A DNA stretch of 64,000 bases from Microcoleus vaginatus_C (GTDB taxonomy: Bacteria; Cyanobacteriota; Cyanobacteriia; Cyanobacteriales; Microcoleaceae): NCBI GenBank assembly GCA_040004035.1, contig JAMPLN010000024.1, one strand, 5' to 3'. A model generated the notes under the pieces. The model made no database searches. It was not told the DNA's origin and saw only the letters and a list, made by a program, of their open reading frames with translations. Shown piece after piece: positions 1 through 8,542 of the stretch. Within the stretch, counting starts at the first letter, position 1. Each line of letters starts with the position of its first letter. The translations under genes and the position numbers were made by a program.

Positions 1-112
1 GCCATCAGCCGAGCGCCCGTCATCAGTCGAGCGCCCTGGTGCGACCGAGTGTCAAAATATCTCAAATGGGTTCCATATTACCTCGTTCGTTGTAAAAAAC
101 CTACACCTGTCA

Positions 113-139
113 GCCTTACTAAGGGGGGGCAAGGGGGGT
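113..139. repeat. GC-rich small dispersed repeat (C7/G7 palindrome family)
   Basis: A run of the form CCTTACTAAGG followed by seven Gs, CAA and six Gs. It is the reverse complement of the kind of element seen inside tsaB (53199-53229) and in the amidohydrolase gene (45252-45294). It directly abuts the left end of the GH31 gene fragment that starts at 141, so it marks the rearrangement boundary. Confidence 0.6.
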
Positions 140-140
140 A

Positions 141-263
141 GAAAGCCGATCGTACTCAATAACCCTCTCGGACGAAGAGTGGGAAATTATACCATTTGAA
201 GTGCGAGAAACCGAGGAAAAGATAGGAACTGAAACTGCAGAAATATTAATTTCCGTAAAGCGC
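141..263 (+). pseudogene. Partial copy of the downstream GH31 alpha-glucosidase gene
   Basis: These 123 bases align without gaps to 4313-4435 inside the GH31 gene, in the same orientation, with substitutions scattered through but the reading frame open. The fragment would encode about 41 residues including DEEWEIIPFEVRET, which is identical to the gene. Homology stops abruptly on both sides: a C/G-rich small repeat lies to the left, and the coding remnant of a different family starts to the right. It corresponds to residues about 61-101 of the enzyme, has no start codon and cannot make a working product. Most likely it is the leftover of a duplication followed by deletion. Several changes look synonymous, so it may have been kept in frame for a time or come from a close paralogue; that is inference. 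Confidence 0.75.
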
Positions 264-432
264 TCTCGCCAGTGAACTGTCGGACACAATTCCACGCTTC
301 AAAGATTGGCAAAAGCGTTTAGTTACTCACTCAAATATCATGGGAGGAGAAACCGTTTTCCCAAATACTCGCCTCACTGTTCGCCGGGTAGCATCGATGC
401 TCGAACGCGGTTCGCTGCAACGTAGTTGTTAG
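259..432 (+). pseudogene. C-terminal remnant of a DUF433-type antitoxin-like gene
   Basis: The frame from 259 to the TAG at 430-432 reads through DWQKRLVTHSNIMGGETVF and then PNTRLTVRRVASMLERG. The pattern GG-x-x-VF-x-x-TRLTVR-x-x-x-x-LE-x-G is characteristic of DUF433, a short winged-helix family often paired with PIN or DUF5615 toxins. No ATG, GTG or TTG start is available in frame after the stop at 256-258, and the 5' part is replaced by the GH31 fragment. The gene therefore looks truncated. No toxin partner is visible downstream, where the next gene is a convergent kinase gene 9 bp away. Confidence 0.6.
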
Positions 433-441
433 ATTCACATT

Positions 442-1536
442 TCATGGATTTGTATTTACACCCTCGATTAAGACAACAGGATGAGCACGTGGATGTGGTG
501 AACCTGGAAATGCAGAAAAACAGACACGACTCCCGACACTTGGTTTCTTGCCATACACACTATCAAAATGGAAGAAGATAGTCTCTCCATCATCACTTTG
601 AATATTTCCCCAATCATAATTTGGATGTAAATTTTTACATATGCCAATTTGACGCTCAACAACTGGATAGCAAAGTTTTTCACACCGTTGTACTAGCTCA
701 TCGGCAGTAGGGCGATCGTCTGGATTCTTATTCAAACATTCAAGGATTAGTGTATACAACTCATTGCCCAGGGACTGAAACTGTAGATTTTTATCAATAT
801 AAGCGGGTTTTTGGGGTGGAATAGCTGCAAGGATAGTGCGAACCGCAGCTAATCCAAAACCAAAGGGTTTTTGACCGCTCATTAATTCATAAATCATGGC
901 TCCAACCGCCCATATATCTGATGGCTTACCTGCCTTGCTAGCTTCTTCAATCATCTCAGGTGCCATGTATGGCAAGGCTCCCATGACTGTAGCGGAAGCA
1001 CTTATTGAAGATTCGTCCTTAACACCATTTACAATCTCTTCCTCAGCCATCTTAGCTATACCGAAGTCTGTGATTTTAATCTCTGATAGATTGAAATCGC
1101 CTGAAAACATCACATTACTTGGCTTCAGATCTCGATGAATAACACCTGCATTATGCGAAGCTGCAACACCCTTAGCTAAGTAATGAAGAATCTTAGCAGT
1201 GAGATATGGATCGACGATACCTAATTGCTGTAATAACCCTTCTTTAAGATCTTTTCCTGCAATAAACTCTTCTACTAAATAAGGCGATGAGTCAGTTTCA
1301 AGATAGTCTAATGTTTTTGCTACATTTGGATGATTCACTTTTGCACTGACCACAGCACTTCGCTGAAACCTCTTTTTTGCTGAGAAATTCTTAGGCAATT
1401 TAAGAGCAATTTCTCTGCCAAGCACTAAATCTCTTGCACAATAGACTTCCTGCATCCCGCCTTCACCGACAAAGCGAAGGATCTCATAACGCTTATCTAC
1501 TAGATCGCCGATATTATGAATTTGATTTCCTGTCAT
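442..1536 (-). CDS. Ser/Thr protein kinase with cold-shock-like C-terminal domain
   Basis: A 364-residue soluble Hanks-type kinase predicted to phosphorylate protein Ser/Thr. Visible motifs are the glycine-rich loop GEGGMQEV (24-31), the ATP lysine K46 in ALKLPK, the catalytic loop HRDLKPSN (134-141), DFG (157-159), APE (192-194) and a final NPDDRPTADEL that closes the kinase fold near residue 290. Residues about 305-360 are not kinase: WGNIQSDDGETIFFHFDSV followed by PSVGSRVCFS and a closing hydrophobic strand resembles the cold-shock OB fold, whose family pattern is a FGFI-like strand, then DVFFH and then a VG-x-x-V-x-F strand. This suggests nucleic-acid sensing or binding, by inference. 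The ATG overlaps the stop of the upstream kinase gene by 4 bp (ATGA), so the two are translationally coupled. No membrane segment is seen, unlike many cyanobacterial kinases. It is the last gene of the PP2C-kinase-kinase operon. Confidence 0.88.
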   Translation of the reverse strand: MTGNQIHNIGDLVDKRYEILRFVGEGGMQEVYCARDLVLGREIALKLPKNFSAKKRFQRSAVVSAKVNHPNVAKTLDYLETDSSPYLVEEFIAGKDLKEGLLQQLGIVDPYLTAKILHYLAKGVAASHNAGVIHRDLKPSNVMFSGDFNLSEIKITDFGIAKMAEEEIVNGVKDESSISASATVMGALPYMAPEMIEEASKAGKPSDIWAVGAMIYELMSGQKPFGFGLAAVRTILAAIPPQKPAYIDKNLQFQSLGNELYTLILECLNKNPDDRPTADELVQRCEKLCYPVVERQIGICKNLHPNYDWGNIQSDDGETIFFHFDSVYGKKPSVGSRVCFSAFPGSPHPRAHPVVLIEGVNTNP

Positions 1537-2603
1537 AAAACCACCTCTGGGTTAGATATGTCAAAAGTCATAAATAATCTCTTCCCTCCACCCGAGTTAT
1601 CTTCTAGTGTGATGACGCAACTTTTAGGAAGAGCTTGACCTTTTTCTACTAGCTGATTATTGACAAAAACTGAGCCATTCACTGCATCAACTAAGAAGTT
1701 AAAGCCGTCATACTTAATGTGGATAGAACCATAATTGGTAACATCCAGTTTTACGCGCTGATTGATTGTTTCCAGCGTATATGTCTTGTCTCTGTATACA
1801 AGTAGTCCACGATGTTTGCCATGCAGAAGATAATTACCAAGAATATCCTTAATTTCTGACATTGCAGGTCTCTCAGTTGCATCTTCAGTTAGGGTGCGAT
1901 CGAGTAATTTGACAATAGCATCAGGAATCCCCAAAGGAATAGAAGAAAAACTTGGAATAGTGGCAAGATGAGGTGGCTTTTTTAACAGAGCTTTTGGGAT
2001 TTCCTCCCCAGAGAGATACCAGGCAGTAATACCAAAAGCATAGGTATCAACAGCATTTGTAAACGAAACCAATCCCGCTCTATATAATTCAGGAGCTGCA
2101 AAACCCTCAGTTCCAACGAATCCCAAAGTTGAGTCGTCTTTACCTAAAAACCTAGCTAAACCGAAATCAAATATCTTAATAATATTTGCCTGGTCAAACT
2201 TCATATTGTTAGGCTTAATATCTCTATGAATTAAGCCTTGGGCATGAATATCACTGATTCCCGAGGATATCTGATAGAGAACCTTCAGATATTCATCTAT
2301 CGAGAAGGAACTCCGATCGGCAAAAGATTGTAAGTCATCACCAGAAACATATTCCTGGACGATCCCAACTCGTCTATCAGCTTCATTTAGGAAAACATCA
2401 AAGATTTGAACGACATGCTTAGAACGTATTTTTTGTAATGCAGTTAGCTCATCAAAGAGTCGGCGCTGATGTCTAACATCTTGAATGAACTTAATGGCAA
2501 CTTTCCTGTCAAGATTCGTATCTTGACAGACCAAAACTTCTCCCATTCCACCGATAAGCACTTTTTCTGTCGGAACATAACGAGACGGGATGCCACTTGA
2601 CAT
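1533..2603 (-). CDS. Ser/Thr protein kinase with FHA-like C-terminal tail
   Basis: A 356-residue protein with a complete kinase domain: a shortened glycine loop IGGMGEV (17-23), K38 in VAIKF, HRDIKPNN (126-133), DFG (146-148), GFAAPEL and a late ERPAMSE. The catalytic domain ends near 275. The tail (about 285-350) contains VNGSVFVNNQLVEKG and then an ALP-x-x-CVITL strand. This resembles the FHA phosphothreonine-binding fold (NG-x-x-VNG-x-x-L-x-x-G-D-x-I-x-L), although the conserved GR and SxxH signature of FHA is not evident, so it may be a degenerate FHA or another beta sandwich. The gene starts 5 bp after the PP2C gene and overlaps the next kinase gene by 4 bp. A kinase, phosphatase and possible phosphopeptide reader in one transcript suggest a self-contained phospho-relay, by inference. 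Confidence 0.87.
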   Translation of the reverse strand: MSSGIPSRYVPTEKVLIGGMGEVLVCQDTNLDRKVAIKFIQDVRHQRRLFDELTALQKIRSKHVVQIFDVFLNEADRRVGIVQEYVSGDDLQSFADRSSFSIDEYLKVLYQISSGISDIHAQGLIHRDIKPNNMKFDQANIIKIFDFGLARFLGKDDSTLGFVGTEGFAAPELYRAGLVSFTNAVDTYAFGITAWYLSGEEIPKALLKKPPHLATIPSFSSIPLGIPDAIVKLLDRTLTEDATERPAMSEIKDILGNYLLHGKHRGLLVYRDKTYTLETINQRVKLDVTNYGSIHIKYDGFNFLVDAVNGSVFVNNQLVEKGQALPKSCVITLEDNSGGGKRLFMTFDISNPEVVL

Positions 2604-2608
2604 AACAA

Positions 2609-3757
2609 CTAATTCTCCTCAGAAAACTCAATATTTAGTTGGGGTACTGGCTTGTCAACTTCACGTTTATCGCCATTAGTTTTGTTACTGTTTACACCAG
2701 TGAACTCTATCTTTTGAGCATTGTCTTGATTCTTTTTCTTTGGTTGCTTTTTCTGCTGTGGGATTTTTTCTTGTTTAAGAGGTTCCTCAACTCCCGAGGC
2801 GCTGGCATCTGGAGTATTTAAGGATTTATCTGGAAGAGCATCAGTTTGTGGAGCTTTAATACTAAAAAATTCTATTTTTCCGGGGATACTCCAAATTTCA
2901 AGATAACTTAAATCCGATTCTTCATTTATTGAAAATAAATCTTTTCCAATAGTTAAAGCCGCTACTGTAGAATTATCCTTGCCACCCAACCATTCTGAAA
3001 GAGCGGTCAGTCTAGAAACAACTTCTCTGGGACTTTCTGCGTAGCTTACTAATGAATGAAATATGTTCTCAGGAATGCCGTGAGCACCATCCGACGTAAT
3101 AAGCAACCATTTCATATCAGAAGAGGGTTTTAATTCAACACGTCGCGGCTCAATGCCTTCTCCCATACCAACGTACTGCAATAATTGCCTAAATTCAGGC
3201 GGGGGAGAAGGAAGATTTAAACTTGCAAGTTCTTTTTCCAATGTATCGTCAATCGTAAGTTGCTCTACTACACCGCTATTGAGTACGCAATAAATTCGAC
3301 TATCTCCTACGTTTACTGCGGCCCAATCTTTCGTTTCATTACAGATTACTGCTGACAAAGTTGCTCCCCCTTTTCCTTGGAAAGCGTTATAAACAGCCTC
3401 GTTAGCGTCCTGTATACCAACTTCGAGTTTCTTGATCAACGTAGAGGCATTGCTATGTACCAAGGATGCAGCAAATGTACTTATTGCTACATTTGCACAC
3501 TCCCCACCCTTGACCATACCCCCCATCCCATCACAAAGTACGAGTGCTGCAATAGAAGGTTTGCGGGATTTTTCAAACTTTACTCTCAGAAAAATTGCGC
3601 GGTCTTGATTCTCTGACCGTTTTCCTAAAACGCTACTTAATACAACTGTTGCAGACTCTAATTCTGTAAATCCAGATTTTTCTCCAAACTTTAACCATCT
3701 GGAGATTCCTTCTTGGAGCTGCTTATAGAATTGACTTTCCGCCATATCTTGCACCAT
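2609..3757 (-). CDS. PP2C-family protein phosphatase with basic tail
   Basis: A metal-dependent Ser/Thr phosphatase (PPM/PP2C) of 382 residues. Metal-binding landmarks are NQDRA (Asp52), LCDGMGG (Asp76 with the GMGG turn), NVGDSRIY, TSDGAHG and GGKDNSTVAAL, the last two supplying the remaining acidic ligands. The catalytic domain spans about residues 35-270. The rest is low complexity with many Lys and Gln residues around 320-350, probably flexible. An alternative start is the Met at residue 5 (3745). It is the first gene of a three-gene operon with two kinases and probably reverses their phosphorylation. PP2C plus kinase pairs also occur in TerY-P triads, but no vWA gene is in the window. 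Confidence 0.88.
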   Translation of the reverse strand: MVQDMAESQFYKQLQEGISRWLKFGEKSGFTELESATVVLSSVLGKRSENQDRAIFLRVKFEKSRKPSIAALVLCDGMGGMVKGGECANVAISTFAASLVHSNASTLIKKLEVGIQDANEAVYNAFQGKGGATLSAVICNETKDWAAVNVGDSRIYCVLNSGVVEQLTIDDTLEKELASLNLPSPPPEFRQLLQYVGMGEGIEPRRVELKPSSDMKWLLITSDGAHGIPENIFHSLVSYAESPREVVSRLTALSEWLGGKDNSTVAALTIGKDLFSINEESDLSYLEIWSIPGKIEFFSIKAPQTDALPDKSLNTPDASASGVEEPLKQEKIPQQKKQPKKKNQDNAQKIEFTGVNSNKTNGDKREVDKPVPQLNIEFSEEN

Positions 3758-4132
3758 CCAAAATACTCAACTACCTAATTTATTTTACTCAACGCAATTC
3801 CGATCGTAGTGTGTTTCGGAAATAACCTTCTACATATTTTGCGTGTTAAACTCTACTCCGATTGTTTTTTAGCCAAAGTTTACCTCAGTCATTGAGTAAA
3901 TTATATCACAACTGCGGTATAATTTACCGAATATGGCTGTCAGCTACCGCAAACAGCTTTTCTATGTCTAGCTTCATTCTGTAGACCCGCTTGCATAAGC
4001 TTTTGAAATAATTTTAGCAAACTGAGAAGCTGAACCCGGAGCCGATCGCGCTTTATTGCTTCTAACCTAAGAGAGAGCGAGCTTTCGCCCTCGACTGGCA
4101 TTATAGTTAGGAACGGAAACCTAAAATCGTAT
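3758..4132. other. Divergent intergenic region between PP2C operon and GH31 gene
   Basis: 375 bp that must hold the promoters for both directions. A short inverted repeat GCGAGCTTTCGC lies near 4079. An 11-bp stretch reading GTTAGGAACGG sits about 25 bp before the GH31 ATG, too far for a normal ribosome site. A minus-strand frame crosses part of it, but its protein resembles nothing and overlaps the GH31 start, so it is not called. Confidence 0.5.
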
Positions 4133-6469
4133 ATGCCACAATACTTCGGAAAACTCCAAATTACTGAACAGCCTTGGTCAACAATCGGTTCGGTAGAATC
4201 CATAAATAAAACCGATCGCACCTTTCACTTTAATTGCGGCGAAACTTCCCTAAACCTCAGCATCCTCGCGCCGAATTTAATCAGAGTGCGAATGTCCCCG
4301 ACAGGTGAATTCAAAAGCCGATCGCAATCAATAACTGTCCCTGACGAAGAGTGGGAAATTATACCATTTGAAGTGCGAGAAACAGACGAAAAAATAGAAA
4401 TTGAAACAGCAGAAATAACGATTTCAGTCAAGCGCGATCGCGCTTCCATCGAATGCTTTGACAAATCGGGAAAACCCTTTGCTAGCGACTGCGATCCTAG
4501 TATGGGATGGCGCACCGGCGCAACGGCTGGCTGGAAACGCATCGAAGCAGACGAACACTTCTACGGTTTTGGGGAACGCACCGGCTTTCTCGACAAACTC
4601 TCCCAAGTCAAGACAAACTGGACAATAGACGCGCTTGACTACAATTCCCTCAGCGATGAAATGTACCAGGCGATCCCATTTTACATCGCCCTGAATCCCG
4701 ATCGCGCTTACGGCATCTTTTTCAACACTACATTTTGGAGTCGATTCGACATCGGCGCCGAACAACCGGGAGTTTTGCGGATGGAAACCAGAGGCCCGGA
4801 ACTCGATTACTACATTATTTACGGCCCGGAACCCGCCCAAATTCTCGCTACCTACACGCAGTTAACCGGCCGGATGCCACTTCCGCCAAAATGGGCGCTG
4901 GGATACCACCAATGCCGCTGGAGCTACGACTCCGAGGACGTTGTGCGGGAGTTGGCGAAGCAATTTCGCGATCGGGCGATTCCTTGCGATGTCATCCACC
5001 TCGACATCGACTATATGAACGGCTACCGCATTTTTACCTGGAGCCCGAAGCGTTTCCCCGATCCCGCGAAACTGATCGCAGACTTGAAAGCAGCCGGTTT
5101 TAAGGTTGTCACGATTGTCGATCCCGGTGTCAAGTACGAACCGGAAGGAGATTATGAAGTATTCGATCAGGGTGTGGAAAATGACTATTTCGTCCGCACC
5201 GCAGAGGGAAGGCTATTCCACGGTTACGTTTGGCCGGAAAAAGCGGTTTTTCCCGACTTCCTGCGGCCGGAGGTGCGTCAGTGGTGGGGCGAATTGCACA
5301 AAAACCTTACAGATATGGGCGTTGCGGGGATTTGGAACGACATGAACGAACCTTCGATCGCAGAACGGCCTTTTGGCGACGGTCACCAACACGTCTGGTT
5401 TCCGCTGGATGCACCGCAAGGCCCGGAATCTGAGGGCGCCACTCACGCGGAAACGCACAATTTGTATGGGTTGATGATGGCGAAAGCTTGTTCGGAAGGG
5501 TTGCAAAAAGTGCGATCGGGCGAGCGATCTTTTGTGCTGACGCGATCGGGTTTTGCGGGAATTCAGCGTTACTCCTCGGTATGGATGGGCGACAATCTAT
5601 CGCAGTGGGAATACTTAGAAATGTCGCTACCGATGCTTTGCAATATGGGGCTTTCCGGCGTGGCGTTTGTCGGTTGCGACATCGGGGGTTTTGCGGAGAA
5701 TGCAACCGCTGAATTGTTCGCGCGGTGGATGCAGGTGGGAATGCTGTATCCCTTGATGCGCGGTCATTCGGCGATAAATACGGCCCAACACGAACCGTGG
5801 GTTTTTGGCGATCGCACTGAGAAGATTTGCCGCGAATACATGAATTTGCGCTATCAGTTGTTGCCTTACATTTACACGTTGTTTTGGGAAGCTGCAACGA
5901 CGGGAACACCGATTTTGCGACCGTTACTATATCAATTTCCGCGCGATCGGGCAACTTATCACCTTTACGATCAAGTATTACTCGGCCCGTCGCTGATGGC
6001 TGCACCTGTTTACCGGCCGGGAGTTGAACACCGCGCCGTGTATTTGCCGGAGGGGACTTGGTACGATTGGTGGACGGGTGAATGCTATCAGGGCCCGATG
6101 CACATTTTAGCCCATGCACCTTTGGAGAAAATGCCGCTTTACGTGCGGGGTGGGGGCATAATTGCGATCGCACCTGTGAGGCAATTTGTGAGCGAAGAAC
6201 CGCTTGAGTCATTAAAAATGCGAATTTGGCCCGGAAGCGGTGAATGGACGCTTTATGAGGACGACGGACACAGTTTTGAACATGAAAAAGGTGTCTGGGC
6301 AACGACTAATTACAAGGTGTATTTGGAAGGGGAAAAAATCATCGTTGAAATTGCCGCGCGCGAGGGTCAATTTTTGATATCAGAACGCGAAGTTATTGTG
6401 GAAGTTGTTGGTGTTGGGGAACAGCGATTTACAGATGACGGTACGGTGCGGCGTTTGACATTTGGATAA
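4133..6469 (+). CDS. GH31 family alpha-glucosidase
   Basis: A 778-residue cytoplasmic glycoside hydrolase of family 31, expected to release alpha-glucose from the non-reducing ends of malto-oligosaccharides or related glucans, probably in glycogen or osmolyte turnover. The nucleophile is Asp403 in GIWNDMNEPS and the acid/base is Asp487 in WMGDNLSQW, both in the canonical GH31 contexts. An N-terminal beta-sandwich domain (about 20-250, with FYGFGERTG) precedes the TIM barrel (about 255-620: LPPKWALGYHQCRWSY, CDVIHLDIDYM, RGHSAINT), and C-terminal beta domains follow (VYLPEGTWYDWWTG). No signal peptide is present. A fragment copy of residues 61-101 lies at 141-263. A long antisense frame inside this gene is a shadow. 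Substrate preference (alpha-1,4 glucan versus xyloside) cannot be settled from sequence alone. Confidence 0.93.
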   Translation: MPQYFGKLQITEQPWSTIGSVESINKTDRTFHFNCGETSLNLSILAPNLIRVRMSPTGEFKSRSQSITVPDEEWEIIPFEVRETDEKIEIETAEITISVKRDRASIECFDKSGKPFASDCDPSMGWRTGATAGWKRIEADEHFYGFGERTGFLDKLSQVKTNWTIDALDYNSLSDEMYQAIPFYIALNPDRAYGIFFNTTFWSRFDIGAEQPGVLRMETRGPELDYYIIYGPEPAQILATYTQLTGRMPLPPKWALGYHQCRWSYDSEDVVRELAKQFRDRAIPCDVIHLDIDYMNGYRIFTWSPKRFPDPAKLIADLKAAGFKVVTIVDPGVKYEPEGDYEVFDQGVENDYFVRTAEGRLFHGYVWPEKAVFPDFLRPEVRQWWGELHKNLTDMGVAGIWNDMNEPSIAERPFGDGHQHVWFPLDAPQGPESEGATHAETHNLYGLMMAKACSEGLQKVRSGERSFVLTRSGFAGIQRYSSVWMGDNLSQWEYLEMSLPMLCNMGLSGVAFVGCDIGGFAENATAELFARWMQVGMLYPLMRGHSAINTAQHEPWVFGDRTEKICREYMNLRYQLLPYIYTLFWEAATTGTPILRPLLYQFPRDRATYHLYDQVLLGPSLMAAPVYRPGVEHRAVYLPEGTWYDWWTGECYQGPMHILAHAPLEKMPLYVRGGGIIAIAPVRQFVSEEPLESLKMRIWPGSGEWTLYEDDGHSFEHEKGVWATTNYKVYLEGEKIIVEIAAREGQFLISEREVIVEVVGVGEQRFTDDGTVRRLTFG

Positions 6470-6757
6470 CTTTGGCATAAAGCGGTTTATGCTATGGTGG
6501 GATTCATTCAGGGCGATCGCTCGATCTGGTAGAGTTTGAGATGGAAAGGGCGATCGTCTGTGATTCCTTTGTGGCTAGATAAAATTCATTTCTAGGGTAG
6601 CAAAGATGTTAACGGGTTATAGAACTCCCAAAAAAATATCCAAAAAATTAGGCAAAGGGGTTGGATAAATTGTAAAGTAAAGGTTTTGAGGATAGTGTTT
6701 CCCCTGAAGACCGAAATAATTTTAAAGTATTACAAGAACAACGGAAATTTTATCAGT

Positions 6758-7906
6758 ATGATTATCTCCCATATAGCTCTGAAAAATTGGCGCAATTTTC
6801 AGTCAGTGAATGTTGATTTGCGCGATCGCGTTTTTGTGGTAGGCCCTAATGCTTGTGGTAAGTCAAACTTTCTCGATTCATTGCGCTTTTTGCGGGATCT
6901 GGCTAAAGCAGGAGGCGGATTGCAGAAAGCAGTGAGCGATCGAGGTGGCGTATCAAAAATTCGCAGTCTTTATGCGCGCCGTTATCCAGATGTAGAAATA
7001 GAAATTCACCTTTCCGAATCTAATGCCCAACCGCCATTATGGAGGTATGGGCTGGGAATTAAACAGAGAAAAGGGGGAAAAAATGAGCCGATTGTTGCCT
7101 ACGAACGAGTTTGGAAAGGCGAGGAGCAAATTGTCAATCGCCCTACTCAAGAAGATGACAACGATGAGCTACGTCTCACCCAGACTTATTTAGAGCAAAT
7201 TAATACCAATGGAGAATTTAGAGTAATTTCTAAATTTTTAGAATCGATTTTATATTTACATTTAATTCCTCAGCTAGTTCGCCATCCCGAAGCTTTTGCT
7301 ACCCCTGGACTTTCCGAAGATCCTTTTGGGAGAACTTTTTTAGAGCGAGTTGCTAAAACTCCCGATAAAACCAGAAAATCGCGATTAAAAAAGATTGAAG
7401 ATGCTTTAAAGCTGGCTGTCCCACAATTGAAAAACCTCACAGATACCAAAGATGTGATGGGAGTTCCGCATTTGGAAGCTGTTTACGAACATTGGCGGCC
7501 CCGAGCAGGAAAACAACGGGAAGACCAATTTTCTGACGGAACGTTACGGTTAATTGGTTTACTCTGGTCACTGTTAGAATCAGATTCATTATTGTTACTA
7601 GAAGAACCAGAACTTTCCTTAAATTCGGCGATTGTTAGCAATCTACCCTCTCTGATTTATCGCCTTCAGCGCCCGAAAAAGCGACAGGTTATTCTCAGTA
7701 CCCATAGTGCTGATTTGCTCTCAGACAAAGGCATTGGCGGCGAAGAGGTGCTGCTAATGACACCGACTCCTGAAGGAACTCAGGTAAAACTTGCTTCAAG
7801 TAATGAACAAATCAAAATGCTATTAGAAGGAGGTTTAAGCATAGCTGATGCTGCACTTCCTCTCACAGCGCCACCCGCGATTGAAAAACTGAGTTTATTC
7901 AAATGA
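6758..7906 (+). CDS. AAA ATPase of OLD/RecF-like type (AAA15/AAA21)
   Basis: A 382-residue SMC-like ATPase. The Walker A motif GPNACGKS occupies residues 29-36 (Lys35), directly after an N-terminal strand typical of RecF/OLD proteins (HIALKNWRNFQSVNVDLRD). Walker B is LLLLEEPELS with Glu282-Glu283, and the switch-II motif is STHSADLL (His316). A signature-like region DQFSDGTLRL precedes Walker B. An in-frame TTG at 6686 would add 24 residues, but the ATG at 6758 is preferred because the conserved domain begins right after it. The stop overlaps the ATG of the TOPRIM-like gene by 4 bp. The OLD-type ATPase and its TOPRIM partner are on separate chains here, as in PARIS (AriA/AriB), instead of fused as in OLD or GajA. 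A role in anti-phage defence is inference from this architecture. Confidence 0.85.
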   Translation: MIISHIALKNWRNFQSVNVDLRDRVFVVGPNACGKSNFLDSLRFLRDLAKAGGGLQKAVSDRGGVSKIRSLYARRYPDVEIEIHLSESNAQPPLWRYGLGIKQRKGGKNEPIVAYERVWKGEEQIVNRPTQEDDNDELRLTQTYLEQINTNGEFRVISKFLESILYLHLIPQLVRHPEAFATPGLSEDPFGRTFLERVAKTPDKTRKSRLKKIEDALKLAVPQLKNLTDTKDVMGVPHLEAVYEHWRPRAGKQREDQFSDGTLRLIGLLWSLLESDSLLLLEEPELSLNSAIVSNLPSLIYRLQRPKKRQVILSTHSADLLSDKGIGGEEVLLMTPTPEGTQVKLASSNEQIKMLLEGGLSIADAALPLTAPPAIEKLSLFK

Positions 7907-8514
7907 CTGATATTCCCATCAATCTAGTGTTTGAGGATGCACTGAGTGAAGCAGTTCTTAAACAAATGCTCAAACAGTCTCAACGTCCCTTTTCAGTGGG
8001 ACAGTGCTTGAATCAGAGAGGATATGGCAAAATTAAAAAGATTATTTCAGGGTTAAACTATGCGGCCAAGGGAATGCCATACTTAGTATTAACTGATTTG
8101 GATAATGCAGAATGCCCGTTAGTAATTATTTCGGAGTGGTTAACTCAACCAAAACATCCTAATCTGCTGTTTCGGATTGCTGTTAAAGAAGTGGAAGCGT
8201 GGTTACTTGCACATCGAGCGGGCTTTGCCCAATTTCTGGGTATTTCAGTAGACTTGATTCCTGGCGACGCAGATCGAATTCCTGACCCCAAGCAGCTTTT
8301 AATCAATTTGGCTAAAAAGTCAAAAAAGCGAAATCTGCGGGAGGCGATCGTCCCCCCTCCTAATAGTACGGCTAAAATTGGTAAAGACTACAACGGTCAA
8401 CTGATCGAGTTTGTCAATAAAAGTTGGCAGGTGGCGTCAGCACAGACTAATTCCCCCAGTTTGGAACGAGCTATGAATGCACTCATAAATTTTCAACCAA
8501 CCTGGGAAAATTGA
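7903..8514 (+). CDS. TOPRIM-like protein coupled to AAA ATPase (putative defence effector)
   Basis: A 203-residue protein. Its N-terminal strand ends in Glu11 (NLVFEDALSEAVL) and a second strand ends in LVLTDLDNAE (Asp65, Asp67). This E...DxD order is that of TOPRIM folds in OLD-family nucleases. A third acidic motif, AVKEVEAWLLAH (Glu96, Glu99), recalls the DUF4276/DUF4435 group. The C-terminal third is basic (KKSKKRNLREAIVPP). Start and frame are fixed by the ATGA overlap with the ATPase gene, and the length fits single-domain TOPRIM partners. In PARIS the ATPase restrains the TOPRIM protein until a phage trigger is sensed; whether that applies here is inference. The exact family was not confirmed by any search. 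Confidence 0.75.
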   Translation: MTDIPINLVFEDALSEAVLKQMLKQSQRPFSVGQCLNQRGYGKIKKIISGLNYAAKGMPYLVLTDLDNAECPLVIISEWLTQPKHPNLLFRIAVKEVEAWLLAHRAGFAQFLGISVDLIPGDADRIPDPKQLLINLAKKSKKRNLREAIVPPPNSTAKIGKDYNGQLIEFVNKSWQVASAQTNSPSLERAMNALINFQPTWEN

Positions 8515-8542
8515 GGAGAAATACCAATACTGCGCCCTGTCT

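Noticed and set aside
442..3757. Assignment as a TerY-P defence triad
   Set aside because: The hallmark vWA (TerY) gene is missing, and both flanking genes are unrelated, so only the resemblance is mentioned.
3940..4221. 93-codon minus-strand frame in the PP2C/GH31 spacer
   Set aside because: It overlaps the first 30 codons of GH31 and its sequence has no family resemblance.
5307..6302. 331-codon open frame antisense to the GH31 gene
   Set aside because: It lies wholly inside the glucosidase gene, is rich in Arg/Ser/Pro with no recognisable motif, and the sense frame has all GH31 signatures.
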